Source of the DNA: Modestobacter sp. VKM Ac-2984
GTDB lineage: Bacteria > Actinomycetota > Actinomycetes > Mycobacteriales > Geodermatophilaceae
Direction of reading: 5' to 3'
DNA length: 64,000 nucleotides
Assembly (NCBI RefSeq): GCF_026967985.1
Contig: NZ_JAPVBJ010000003.1
Location: 183,001 to 247,000 of the forward strand
The first letter of the stretch is position 1. Each line of letters starts with the position of its first letter. The notes under the pieces were generated by a model. That model was not told where the DNA came from. It saw nothing but the letters and a program-made list of their open reading frames with translations, and did no database searches. Shown here piece after piece: positions 28,158 through 36,850 of the stretch. Made by a program: the position numbers and the translations under genes.

Positions 28158-29707
28158 GCGCTCCGTCGGCGACGCCGCTGCTGGAGATGCACGGCATCGT
28201 CAAGCAGTTCCCCGGCGTCCGTGCCCTCGACGGCGTCGACCTGGACGTCCGGGCCGGCGAGGTGCACTGCCTGCTCGGCCAGAACGGCGCGGGCAAGTCG
28301 ACCCTGATCAAGGTCCTGGCCGGCGCGCACCAGCCCGACGAAGGCCGGATCACCTGGGACGGCGCCCCGGTCACCCTGGGCGACCCGCAGGCGGCGATGT
28401 CCCTGGGCATCGCCACGATCTACCAGGAGCTCGACCTGGTCGCCGGGCTGACCGTGGCGGACAACGTGTTCCTGGGCCGGGAGCGGTCCCACCTCGGCCT
28501 CACCCGCCCGGCTCAGGCGAACCGGGCCGCCGGGGAGCTGCTGGCCCGGCTGGGACACCCGGAGATCCGGCCCACCGCCGAGGTCGGGTCGCTGTCCGCG
28601 GCGTCCCAGCAGATGGTCAGCATGGCCCGGGCGCTGTCCCAGGACGCCCGGCTGATCGTGATGGACGAGCCTTCCGCGGTGCTGGACAGCGAGGAGGTCC
28701 AGCACCTCTTCCAGGTCATCCGCGACCTCACCGCCTCCGGCGTCGCCGTCGTCTACATCTCCCACCGGCTGGAGGAGATCCGGGACGTCGGTGACCGGAT
28801 CACCGTGCTCAAGGACGGCCGGACGGTCGCCACCGGGCTGCCGGCGGGCGACACCTCCACCGGGGAGGTCATCACGCTGATGACCGGCCGGACCATCGAG
28901 TACGTCTTCCCGGAGCGCCGCGAGTTCGCCGGCCAGGCCGCCGAGCCGGTGCTCCAGGTCGAGGACCTCTCGCTGGTCGGGAAGTTCAGCGACGTCTCCT
29001 TCGCCGTCCGGCCGGGGGAGGTGCTCGGCCTGGCCGGGCTCGTCGGCTCGGGCCGGTCGGAGATCCTCGAGACCGTCTACGGCGCCCGGCGGGCCAGCAC
29101 CGGCACGGTGCAGATCGCCGGACGCCGGCTGCGGCCCGGCAACGTGGCGGCCGCCGTCGATGCGGGGGTCGGGCTGGCGCCGGAGGAGCGCAAGAGCCAG
29201 GGCCTGCTGCTGACCGAGCCGATCTACCGCAACATCACGCTGTCCAGCCTGGCCCGGTTCGCCCGCGGAGGACTGCTGTCCGGGGAAGCGGAGAAGCAGG
29301 CCGCCCGGGACCAGGCCGAGGCGCTCGACCTGCGGCCGGTCGACGTCGACCGCGAGGTCCGCACGCTGTCCGGCGGCAACCAGCAGAAGGTCGTGCTGGC
29401 CCGCTGGCTGCTCCGCGACTGCAAGGTGCTCCTGCTCGACGAGCCCACCCGGGGCGTCGACGTCGGGGCGCGCTCGGAGATCTACGCACTGATCCGGGAG
29501 CTGGCCGACCGCGGGGTGGCGGTGGTCGTCGTCTCCAGCGAGATCCCGGAGGTGCTCGGCCTGGCCGACCAGGTGCTGGTGATCGCCGACGGCGCCATCG
29601 TCGCCCGCGGTCCGGCCGACGAGCTCGACGAGCACCAGGTGCTCGACATGGTCATGGAGGGAGCGGCCCCGACCCCGGGCGCCGCACGCGAAGGGGACGT
29701 GGCGTGA
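28154..29707 (+). CDS. Sugar ABC transporter, double ATP-binding subunit
   Basis: A 517-residue ATPase with two fused nucleotide-binding domains, the RbsA/XylG/IatA plan. The first has Walker A GQNGAGKST (about residue 40) and Walker B LIVMDEPSAVLD; the second has the degenerate Walker A GLVGSGRSE, signature LSGGNQQK and LLLDEPTRGVDVG. Start is GTG 28154, giving the usual short lead to LEMHGIVKQFPG. It powers import of a monosaccharide or polyol by the permease and lipoprotein that follow; its stop overlaps the permease start. Confidence 0.95.
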   Translation: MSAPSATPLLEMHGIVKQFPGVRALDGVDLDVRAGEVHCLLGQNGAGKSTLIKVLAGAHQPDEGRITWDGAPVTLGDPQAAMSLGIATIYQELDLVAGLTVADNVFLGRERSHLGLTRPAQANRAAGELLARLGHPEIRPTAEVGSLSAASQQMVSMARALSQDARLIVMDEPSAVLDSEEVQHLFQVIRDLTASGVAVVYISHRLEEIRDVGDRITVLKDGRTVATGLPAGDTSTGEVITLMTGRTIEYVFPERREFAGQAAEPVLQVEDLSLVGKFSDVSFAVRPGEVLGLAGLVGSGRSEILETVYGARRASTGTVQIAGRRLRPGNVAAAVDAGVGLAPEERKSQGLLLTEPIYRNITLSSLARFARGGLLSGEAEKQAARDQAEALDLRPVDVDREVRTLSGGNQQKVVLARWLLRDCKVLLLDEPTRGVDVGARSEIYALIRELADRGVAVVVVSSEIPEVLGLADQVLVIADGAIVARGPADELDEHQVLDMVMEGAAPTPGAAREGDVA

Positions 29708-30876
29708 TGAGCGAGACCACCACTGCGACTCCGCCGGCGGGCAGCGCCGCCGGCGCCTCCGACGGCGGGAGCAAGGGGCCGGGCCTGCTGGCCGGCCCGC
29801 TGGGCCGGAACCTCGGGCTGGTCGTGGCCCTGCTGGTGCTCTGCATCGTCGGTGCCATCACCGCGCCCGGCCGCTTCGTCGACGTGGACAACGCGGTGAC
29901 GATCCTGCGGGCGGCCGCCGTCATCGGCGTGGTCAGCGTCGGGATGACGTTCGTGATCATCGGCGGCGGGATCGACCTGTCGGTGGGGGCGCTGGTCGCG
30001 CTCTCCTCCGTCTGGGCGACGACGCTGGCGACCCAGGCGATGGCCGAGGACTTCCACTGGATCGTCATGGTGGCCACCGCCGTCCTGGTCGGTGCCGGCG
30101 CCGGACTGGTCAACGGGATCGTCATCGCGTACGGGAAACTGGTCGCCTTCATCGCCACCCTGGCGATGCTCGCGGCCGCCCGGGGCCTGGCGGAGATCAT
30201 CGCCAACCGGCGCACCCAGATCGTCCAGGACCGCGACTTCATCGAGTTCTTCGGCGGCGACGTCCTCGGCATCCCGATGCTCGTGATCGTCTTCGCGCTG
30301 GTCGCCGCGGCCGGCTGGGTGCTGCTCAACCGCACGACCTTCGGCCGCCGCACCTTCGCCGTCGGCGGGAACGCCGAGGCCGCCCGGCTGGCCGGCATCC
30401 GGGTGCAGCGGCACACCGTGTGGCTGTACGTGCTGTCCGGGGTCACCTGCGGCATCGCCGCGGTCTTGCTGATGGCCCGGACGACGACCGGCAGCTCCAC
30501 CCACGGCACGCTCCTGGAGCTGGACGCGATCGCCGCCGTCGTCATCGGCGGGACGCTGCTGGTCGGTGGCCGCGGCACCATCGTCGGCACCGTGCTCGGC
30601 GTGCTGATCTTCACCACGCTGGCCAACGTCTTCACGCTGAACAACTTGTCCAGCTCGGCGCAGGAGGTGGCCCGCGGCGTGATCATCGTGATCGCCGTCC
30701 TGCTGCAGCAGCGGCTGGCCCTCGGCGGTGCCCGGCCGCGGAAGAAGGCCCGCGGCGGCCCCAGCGGCGCCGCTGCCCCCGGGAACCCGACCGGTGCCCA
30801 GCCCGGTGGGTCGGCCACCCCCGGTGGGCCGGCCGGCGCCCGCCCCGGCGACTCCGGCGGTCGCCCGCCGGCCTGA
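29707..30876 (+). CDS. Sugar ABC transporter permease
   Basis: A 389-residue RbsC-type permease with about eight to ten transmembrane helices; family stretches are VGMTFVIIGGGIDLSVGA, NGIVIAYGKLVAFIATLAM and GRRTFAVGGNAEAARLAGI. The C-terminal 50 residues are an unusual Pro/Gly-rich cytoplasmic tail. The junction reads GTGATG: ATG at 29707 shares a base with the ATPase stop, and GTG at 29704 is equally usable. It forms the membrane channel for the sugar ATPase above. Confidence 0.95.
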   Translation: MSETTTATPPAGSAAGASDGGSKGPGLLAGPLGRNLGLVVALLVLCIVGAITAPGRFVDVDNAVTILRAAAVIGVVSVGMTFVIIGGGIDLSVGALVALSSVWATTLATQAMAEDFHWIVMVATAVLVGAGAGLVNGIVIAYGKLVAFIATLAMLAAARGLAEIIANRRTQIVQDRDFIEFFGGDVLGIPMLVIVFALVAAAGWVLLNRTTFGRRTFAVGGNAEAARLAGIRVQRHTVWLYVLSGVTCGIAAVLLMARTTTGSSTHGTLLELDAIAAVVIGGTLLVGGRGTIVGTVLGVLIFTTLANVFTLNNLSSSAQEVARGVIIVIAVLLQQRLALGGARPRKKARGGPSGAAAPGNPTGAQPGGSATPGGPAGARPGDSGGRPPA

Positions 30877-30975
30877 GTCCGCGAGGCCCTGACCTCCGGC
30901 CGGCCACCCGGCCTGCCGGCGCACCACCCCGGCTCCTGGCAGCGCAGCCAGGGCGGCGATCCACGAGGAGAGAAC

Positions 30976-32034
30976 ATGTCTGCAACGAGGCAGCGTCCGT
31001 ACGGTCGCCTGCTGACCACCGCCGTCTGCGTGGTGGGGGCCGGTGCCCTGGTGGCCGGCTGCACCAGCAACACCCCGGAGGCCTCCGGGTCCGACGAGGG
31101 CGGTGGCGACGTCATCGCCAGCTCCAACGACGAGACCGGGGAGACGGTGCGGATCGGCTTCTCCGCACCCGCCGCCGACCACGGCTGGATGGCCGGCATC
31201 AGCAACGCCGCCCAGGCCGAGGCCGACCGCCACGAGGACATCGACCTGATCGTCGCCGAGGGCACCAACGAGGTCGGCGCCCAGATCGCCCAGGTCGAGA
31301 CGTTCATCAACGAGGGCGTCGACGCGATCGTGCTGCTCCCCTTCGACGGCGCTGCGCTCACCCCGGTGGCGCTGCGGGCGATGGAGGCCGGCATCCCGGT
31401 GATCAACGTCGACCGGGAGTTCTCCAGCCCGTTCGCCGCCCGGGCCACCATCCTCGGCGACAACTACGGCATGGGCGTCTCGGCCGGCACGTACATCTGC
31501 TCCCGGCTGGGCGACCAGCCCGACGCCGTCGTCGCCGAGATCGCCGGCATCGACTCGCTCCCGCTGACCCAGGAGCGCAGCCAGGGCTTCGCCGACGCAC
31601 TGGCCGACTGCGGCCTGGACGTCGACAACCGGGTGGCCGCGGAGTTCACCGTCGAGTCCGGTGAGGAGGCGGCGGCCAACCTGCTGCAGGCCGCACCGGA
31701 GATCGACGCGCTGTGGAACCACGACGACGACCAGGGGGTGGGCGTGCTGGCCGCGATCAACAACGCCGGCCGCGACGAGTTCTTCATGGTCGGCGGTGCC
31801 GGTTCGGCCAACGCCATGCGGGACATCCAGTCCGGCGACTCGGTGCTCGAGGCGACCGTCATCTACCCGGCGACCCAGGCGGCCGACGGCATCGCGCTGG
31901 CCCGGTTGATCGCCCAGGGCAAGAGCATGTCTGACCTGGTGTCCCAGGAGGTGCCGCGGGAGATCGTGCTCAACGCGCCGGTGGTGACGGCTGAGAACGT
32001 CGACCAGTACATCGACGACGCGTTCGAGTCCTGA
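30976..32034 (+). CDS. Sugar ABC transporter substrate-binding lipoprotein
   Basis: A 352-residue periplasmic-binding-protein-type I lipoprotein. The signal peptide ends in the lipobox LVAGC (Cys32 or so), followed by a Ser/Gly/Asp-rich linker and a two-lobe domain: IGFSAPAADHGWMAGISNAAQAE, DAIVLLPFDGAALTPV, GIPVINVDREF and WNHDDDQGVGVLAAI. The aromatic and acidic residues suit a sugar or polyol. It is 99 bases after the permease, with GAGGAGAGAAC before the ATG, and is followed by a strong hairpin. That arrangement usually raises the amount of binding protein over the other subunits. Confidence 0.95.
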   Translation: MSATRQRPYGRLLTTAVCVVGAGALVAGCTSNTPEASGSDEGGGDVIASSNDETGETVRIGFSAPAADHGWMAGISNAAQAEADRHEDIDLIVAEGTNEVGAQIAQVETFINEGVDAIVLLPFDGAALTPVALRAMEAGIPVINVDREFSSPFAARATILGDNYGMGVSAGTYICSRLGDQPDAVVAEIAGIDSLPLTQERSQGFADALADCGLDVDNRVAAEFTVESGEEAAANLLQAAPEIDALWNHDDDQGVGVLAAINNAGRDEFFMVGGAGSANAMRDIQSGDSVLEATVIYPATQAADGIALARLIAQGKSMSDLVSQEVPREIVLNAPVVTAENVDQYIDDAFES

Positions 32035-32042
32035 CCGCACCG

Positions 32043-32086
32043 ACCGGTGCCGCCGGTGACCCCCTCCGGTCACCGGCGGCGCCGGT
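32043..32086 (+). terminator. Intercistronic hairpin after the binding-protein gene
   Basis: Arms of 19 bases (32043-32061 and 32068-32086, one G-U pair) enclose a 6-nt loop, nine bases after the lipoprotein stop and 20 before the next start. It can stabilise the upstream message or partly terminate, lowering expression of the two enzymes behind it. Confidence 0.65.
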
Positions 32087-32105
32087 CCCACCCCTGGAGC
32101 CTGCG

Positions 32106-33281
32106 ATGACCCTCCCTGCCCGGCCGGCGCTGCGCGTCGGACTGATCGGCCACGCCTTCATGGGCGCGGCGCACTCCCACGCCTGGCGCTCCGCGCCGCG
32201 CTTCTTCGACCTGCCGCTGGCCCCGGAGCTCACCGTGCTGGCCGGCCGCGACCCGGACGGGGTCGCCGCGGCTGCCGGACGGCTCGGCTGGTCCGACACC
32301 GAGACCGACTGGCGCCGGGTCCTGGAGCGGTCCGACGTCGACCTGGTCGACATCTGCACCCCCGGCAACACCCACGCCGAGATGGCGATCGCGGCCCTGG
32401 AGGCCGGCAAGCACGTGCTGTGCGAGAAGCCGATGGCCAACTCCGTGGCCGAGGCGGAGGCGATGGCCGAGGCCGCCGACCGGGCCGCCCGGTCCGGGGT
32501 GCGGGCGATGGTCGGCTTCACCTACCGGCGGGTGCCGGCCATCACCCTCGCCCGGCAGCTGGTCGCCGAGGGCCGGCTCGGGCGGATCCGGCACGTGCGG
32601 GCCCAGTACCTGCAGGACTGGATCGCCGACCCGGCCGCGCCGATGTCCTGGCGGCTGGAGAAGGACAAGGCCGGCTCCGGCGCGCTGGGTGACATCGGCG
32701 CGCACATCGTCGACCTCACCCAGTTCATCACCGGGCAGACGCTCACCGGCGTCAGCGCGCTGCTGGAGACGTTCGTGAACAAGCGGCCGCTGCCGGCGAG
32801 CAGCGGGAAGCTCGGCGGGGTCGGCGGCGAGGGGATGGGCGAGGTCACCGTCGACGACGCCGCCGTCTTCCTGGGCCGGTTCACCGGGGGAGCGCTGGGC
32901 ACCTTCGAGGCCACCCGCTTCGCCCTCGGCCGGAAGAACGCCATCCGGATCGAGGTCAACGGCTCGGCCGGCAGTCTGGCCTTCGACTTCGAGGACATGA
33001 ACGTCCTGCACTTCTTCGACGGCGGCGAACCGCCCGCGACGGCCGGCTTCCGGCGAATCGTCGTCACCGAACCCGAGCACCCCTACGTCGCGGCCTGGTG
33101 GCCACCCGGCCACGGGCTGGGCTACGAGCACGGCTTCACCCACCAGGTCGTCGACCTGGTCACCGCGCTCGCCGCGGGTGAGCAACCGAGGCCGTCGTTC
33201 GCCGACGGACTGCAGGTGCAGCGGGTGCTGGCCGCCGTGGAGCGCAGCGCCGCCGACAACTCCGCCTTCACCGAGATCTAG
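32106..33281 (+). CDS. Gfo/Idh/MocA-family sugar or polyol dehydrogenase
   Basis: A 391-residue NAD(P)-dependent dehydrogenase of the glucose-fructose oxidoreductase/inositol dehydrogenase family. The N-terminal Rossmann domain has [15 protein letters not shown] (note His where Gly is usual), followed by [31 protein letters not shown], with Lys of EKP as the catalytic residue, and a C-terminal sheet with [13 protein letters not shown]. It stands in the sugar operon just before the TIM-barrel isomerase, the combination used in inositol and related polyol catabolism. The exact substrate is not evident. Confidence 0.92.
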   Translation: MTLPARPALRVGLIGHAFMGAAHSHAWRSAPRFFDLPLAPELTVLAGRDPDGVAAAAGRLGWSDTETDWRRVLERSDVDLVDICTPGNTHAEMAIAALEAGKHVLCEKPMANSVAEAEAMAEAADRAARSGVRAMVGFTYRRVPAITLARQLVAEGRLGRIRHVRAQYLQDWIADPAAPMSWRLEKDKAGSGALGDIGAHIVDLTQFITGQTLTGVSALLETFVNKRPLPASSGKLGGVGGEGMGEVTVDDAAVFLGRFTGGALGTFEATRFALGRKNAIRIEVNGSAGSLAFDFEDMNVLHFFDGGEPPATAGFRRIVVTEPEHPYVAAWWPPGHGLGYEHGFTHQVVDLVTALAAGEQPRPSFADGLQVQRVLAAVERSAADNSAFTEI

Positions 33282-33291
33282 GAGCTCCGAC

Positions 33292-34299
33292 ATGCCCCGC
33301 CCCGTCACCCTGTTCACCGGCCAGTGGGCCGACCTGCCGTTCGAGGAGGTGTGCCGGCTGGCCTCCGGGTGGGGCTACGACGGCCTGGAGATCGCCTGCT
33401 GGGGCGACCACCTCGATGTCTCCCGGGCCGCCGAGGACCCCGGCTACGTCAAGGAGCGGCTCGAGCTGCTCGACCGGCACGGCCTGCAGGTGTTCGCCAT
33501 CTCCAACCACCTCAACGGCCAGGCCGTCTGCGACGACCCGATCGACGAGCGGCACCGCGGCATGGTGCACCCGCGGGTGTGGGGGGACGGCGACCCGGAG
33601 GGAGTGCGGCAGCGGGCGGCGGAGGAGATGAAGGCGACCGCGCGGGCCGCCCGGGCGCTGGGCGTCGACGTCGTCGTCGGGTTCACCGGGTCGAAGATCT
33701 GGAAGACCGTGGCGATGTTCCCGCCGGTGCCCGAGTCGATGATCGACGAGGGCTACGCCGACTTCGCCGCCCGCTGGAACCCGATTCTGGACGTGTTCGA
33801 CGAGGTCGGGGTGAAGTTCGCGCACGAGGTGCACCCCTCGGAGATCGCCTACGACTACTGGACGACGGTGCGCACCCTGGAGGCGATCGGCCACCGCGAG
33901 GCGTTCGGGCTCAACTGGGACCCCAGCCACTTCGTCTGGCAGGACCTGGACCCGGTCGGTTTCCTCTGGGACTTCAAGGACCGGATCTACCACGTCGACT
34001 GCAAGGACGCGAAGAAGCAGGTCGGCAACGGGCGGAACGGCCGGATGGGGTCGCACCTGCCCTGGGCCGACCCGCGGCGCGGCTGGGACTTCGTCTCCAC
34101 CGGGCACGGCGACGTCCCGTGGGAGGCGTGCTTCCGGATGCTGAACACCATCGGCTACGCCGGACCCATCTCCGTGGAGTGGGAGGACGCCGGGATGGAC
34201 CGGCTGGTCGGGGCGCCCGAGGCGCTCGAGTTCGTCCGCCGGCTGGCCTTCGACCCGCCGGACGCGGCCTTCGACGCCGCCTTCTCCAGCGGCAGCTGA
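33292..34299 (+). CDS. Sugar phosphate isomerase/epimerase (xylose isomerase-like TIM barrel)
   Basis: A 335-residue AP endonuclease 2-type TIM barrel like IolE, IolI and hydroxypyruvate isomerase. Metal ligands are suggested by [30 protein letters not shown] and [14 protein letters not shown] at 33292 follows TAGGAGCTCC, 10 bases after the Gfo/Idh stop. Together with the dehydrogenase it probably processes the sugar or polyol brought in by the ABC system. The next hairpin ends the operon. Confidence 0.9.
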   Translation: MPRPVTLFTGQWADLPFEEVCRLASGWGYDGLEIACWGDHLDVSRAAEDPGYVKERLELLDRHGLQVFAISNHLNGQAVCDDPIDERHRGMVHPRVWGDGDPEGVRQRAAEEMKATARAARALGVDVVVGFTGSKIWKTVAMFPPVPESMIDEGYADFAARWNPILDVFDEVGVKFAHEVHPSEIAYDYWTTVRTLEAIGHREAFGLNWDPSHFVWQDLDPVGFLWDFKDRIYHVDCKDAKKQVGNGRNGRMGSHLPWADPRRGWDFVSTGHGDVPWEACFRMLNTIGYAGPISVEWEDAGMDRLVGAPEALEFVRRLAFDPPDAAFDAAFSSGS

Positions 34300-34304
34300 C
34301 CCGT

Positions 34305-34336
34305 CGGGCTGCGGGGCCACGGGGTCCCGCAGCCCG
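34305..34336 (+). terminator. Terminator of the sugar uptake operon
   Basis: A 14-bp stem with one G-U pair (34305-34318 and 34323-34336) and a four-base loop begins five bases after the isomerase stop. It separates the operon from the ppk2 gene. Confidence 0.8.
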
Positions 34337-34383
34337 GCGGCACACCGCTTGCCGATGGACGGTCAGAGCGTGATGCTCGCCAC

Positions 34384-35220
34384 ATGGTCAGCGCACCGGG
34401 TCCGACGTCGTCGGTCGAGGAGACCCCACAGTCCACGGGCAAGGTCGACAAGGAGTACTACGAGAAGGAGCTGGCCCGGCTGCAGGCCGAGCTGGTGAAG
34501 CAGCAGGAGCACATCCGCGCGCAGGGCCTGCGGGTCGTCGTCCTCTTCGAGGGCCGCGACGCCGCCGGCAAAGGCGGGGCGATCCAGCGGATCACCGAGA
34601 GCCTCAACCCCCGGCACGCGCACGTCGTCGCCCTGCCCGCGCCGACCGACCGCGAGAAGGGGCAGTGGTACTTCCAGCGGTACGTGGCGCACCTGCCCGG
34701 CCCGGGGGAGATGGTCCTGTTCGACCGGTCCTGGTACAACCGCGCCGGCGTCGAGCGGGTCATGGGCTTCTGCACCGACGAGGAGTACGAGGAGTTCCTG
34801 CGCTCGTGTCCGGAGTTCGAGCGGATGCTGGTGCGCAGCGGCATCACGGTCGTGAAGTACTGGTTCTCCGTCAGCGACACCGAGCAGGAGGCCCGGTTCC
34901 AGAAGCGGCTCAAGGACCCGACGAAGCGCTGGAAGCTGAGCCCGATGGACCTGGAGGCGCGCAACCGCTGGGTCGACTTCTCCCGGGCCAAGGACGCGAT
35001 GTTCGCCGCCACCGACATCCCCGAGGCGCCCTGGTGGGTCGTCGAGGCGGAGGTGAAGAAACGCGCCCGGCTCAACGTGATCGCGCACCTGCTGACCCAG
35101 GTGCCGTACGAGGACCTGACCCCGCCTGCGCCGGAGCTGCCGCCCCGGCCGCCGGTGGAGGAGGACTACCTCCGGCCGCCCAAGGAGAGCCAGCACATCG
35201 TGCCCGACGTCGTCCCGTGA
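34384..35220 (+). CDS. ppk2: Polyphosphate kinase 2
   Basis: A 278-residue PPK2 that transfers phosphate between polyphosphate and nucleotides, most likely making GTP/ATP from diphosphates. The P-loop GRDAAGKGG is at residues 57-65, Walker B FDRSWYNR at 113-120, and the lid segment KRWKLSPMD near 180. A single-domain class I type by length. It is monocistronic; a start at 34384 gives a short disordered lead before the EYYEKELARLQ helix. The C-terminal 25 residues are Pro-rich. Confidence 0.95.
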   Translation: MVSAPGPTSSVEETPQSTGKVDKEYYEKELARLQAELVKQQEHIRAQGLRVVVLFEGRDAAGKGGAIQRITESLNPRHAHVVALPAPTDREKGQWYFQRYVAHLPGPGEMVLFDRSWYNRAGVERVMGFCTDEEYEEFLRSCPEFERMLVRSGITVVKYWFSVSDTEQEARFQKRLKDPTKRWKLSPMDLEARNRWVDFSRAKDAMFAATDIPEAPWWVVEAEVKKRARLNVIAHLLTQVPYEDLTPPAPELPPRPPVEEDYLRPPKESQHIVPDVVP

Positions 35221-35343
35221 ACTGACCCGTTCCGCCGTGTCGCGACCGCCGGCCGGGTCGAGCCGGTGCCGTGCCCGGCGACCATCGCCGCCCGCCTCGA
35301 GAAAGACCAAGGTCGGTTCCGAGGACGTCGATCGCTCCGAGTG

Positions 35344-35550
35344 TCAGATTCGTCGCAGGTCCGCTCCGGCCACGTCTTTGACCGTGACCGTCCCACCACC
35401 CAAGAGCCCCTGACCGGTGAAGGTCACGATGTGCTTGCCACTCCAGGCAGATGCGCGCACGACCACTCCTCTGGAGCCGGCTCGCACGACGGGCGTCGTC
35501 CATCCGCCCTTGATGTCCCGCACGGCCTTGACCCTCGTCCCGATCCTCAT
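35344..35550 (-). CDS. 68-residue basic protein, possibly SH3-like
   Basis: A short basic product beginning MRIGTRVKAVRDIKGGW with alternating beta-strand pattern (VVRAGSRGVVVRASAW, KHIVTFTG, GGGTVTVKDV), which resembles small SH3/KOW-like barrels. I recognise no family. It is alone: 35221-35343 and 35551-35747 hold no other gene that I can support, and base composition is less GC-rich than the rest of the window. The predicted pattern argues for a real protein, though the ribosome binding site is weak. Confidence 0.5.
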   Translation of the reverse strand: MRIGTRVKAVRDIKGGWTTPVVRAGSRGVVVRASAWSGKHIVTFTGQGLLGGGTVTVKDVAGADLRRI

Positions 35551-35734
35551 CGGCGCCCCATCCGCTGAAGGTGGACAGAGCCTAAGTGCACTGGCCGGAC
35601 AGGGCCACGACCACGATGGACAGCACTGCGGTCCCGTCCGCGCCTTGATGACCGCCCAGCGGCGACGGAGGCATCGGGTGCAGACGGCAGGGGGAGCCCG
35701 CGGCGTCAGGGAAGCGAGTCGCCGCTCGCTCGGC

Positions 35735-35740
35735 TAGGTT
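35735..35740 (+). promoter_or_regulatory. -10 box TAGGTT of the leaderless capA-like gene
   Basis: TAGGTT is followed by seven bases and then the ATG at 35748, with no ribosome binding site, the pattern of a leaderless message. No clear -35 box is visible. Confidence 0.5.
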
Positions 35741-35747
35741 CCCGCAG

Positions 35748-36833
35748 ATGGCTCGTCGCCTCCTCTGCCTCCTGGCCGCCCTGACGGTCACCGGGTGTAC
35801 GACGGCACCCGACCCAGAGCCCACGGCCGCCGAGCGGACGACCAGTGCGCCCGCGTCGCAGACGCCTGCTCCCACCACGAGCAGCAGCCCGCCAGAGCCG
35901 CGCCCGGTCGTGTTGAGCTTCGCCGGGGACGTGCACGCCGCCGGCCGGCTCACCGAACGCTTCCAGCAGCAGCCGGAGACCGCCCTTGCATCGGTGGGTC
36001 CGCTGCTGGGGAGCGCCGACCTGACCGTCGTCAACCTCGAGACCGCGGTGACCGACCGCGGCACGGCCGAGGACAAGTCGTTCACCTTCCGCGCACCGCC
36101 GTCGGTGTTCGATGCGCTGCGGGTGGCCGGCGTCGACGTGGTGAGCATGGCCAACAACCACGGCGTGGACTTCGGACCGGTCGGGCTCACCGACAGCCTG
36201 GACGCCGCTCGACAGCGGGGCTTCCCGGTGGTCGGGCTCGGCGTCGACGACACCGCCGCCTTCGCGCCCCACCTGGTGACGATCCGCGGCGAGCGCATCG
36301 CGGTGCTGGGCGCCGACCAGGTGCCCGACGAGACCGTGGCGCGGTACTCCGCCGGGCCGGGTCGGGGCGGGGTCGCATCGGCCTTCGACACCGATCGGCT
36401 GCTGCAGGCGGTGGCCGAAGCACGGCAGCAGGCCGACACGGTGGTGGTCTACCTGCACTGGGGCCAGGAGGAGCAGAGCTGCCCCACGGCGTTGCAGCAG
36501 GCGCTCGCCCAGCAGTTGTCCGACGCCGGTGCGGACATCGTCGTGGGCACCCACGCCCACCAGTTGCAGGGAGCCGGGTGGCTCGGGCAGACGTACGTCG
36601 CCTACGGCCTCGGCAACTTCGTCTGGTGGCGCTCGCTCTCGGAGATCTCCGTCCAGACCGGGGTCCTCGACCTCACCGTCGACGACGGAGAGGTCCTCCA
36701 GGCGGACTTCGTACCGGCGCGGATCGACGACACGGGCATCCCGCGACCCCTCACGGGGCCGGACGCCGACCGCGCGGAGGCCGACTTCGCCGCCCTCCGC
36801 GCCTGCGCCGGGCTCACCGACGCCCCCACCTGA
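35748..36833 (+). CDS. CapA/PGA_cap-family lipoprotein
   Basis: A 361-residue exported lipoprotein: signal peptide with lipobox TVTGC (Cys17), then a Thr/Ser/Pro-rich linker and a metallophosphoesterase-like CapA domain. Conserved pieces are LSFAGDVHAAG, VNLETAVTDRG, SMANNHGVDFG, YLHWGQEEQSCPT, VVGTHAHQLQG and AYGLGNFVW. CapA proteins support capsule (poly-gamma-glutamate) formation, but in actinobacteria most are of unknown function. It has no capsule synthesis genes around it. Convergent with the alditol oxidase. Confidence 0.9.
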   Translation: MARRLLCLLAALTVTGCTTAPDPEPTAAERTTSAPASQTPAPTTSSSPPEPRPVVLSFAGDVHAAGRLTERFQQQPETALASVGPLLGSADLTVVNLETAVTDRGTAEDKSFTFRAPPSVFDALRVAGVDVVSMANNHGVDFGPVGLTDSLDAARQRGFPVVGLGVDDTAAFAPHLVTIRGERIAVLGADQVPDETVARYSAGPGRGGVASAFDTDRLLQAVAEARQQADTVVVYLHWGQEEQSCPTALQQALAQQLSDAGADIVVGTHAHQLQGAGWLGQTYVAYGLGNFVWWRSLSEISVQTGVLDLTVDDGEVLQADFVPARIDDTGIPRPLTGPDADRAEADFAALRACAGLTDAPT

Positions 36834-36850
36834 CCTCGGCGGTCGGCGGA

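Noticed and set aside
29482..32091. 869-codon minus-strand frame opposite the sugar ABC operon
   Set aside because: Composition is His/Gly/Gln-rich antisense sequence without any domain; the plus-strand genes explain the region fully.
35748..36833. CapA-like lipoprotein as marker of a capsule cluster
   Set aside because: No capB, capC or other polyglutamate synthesis genes lie nearby.
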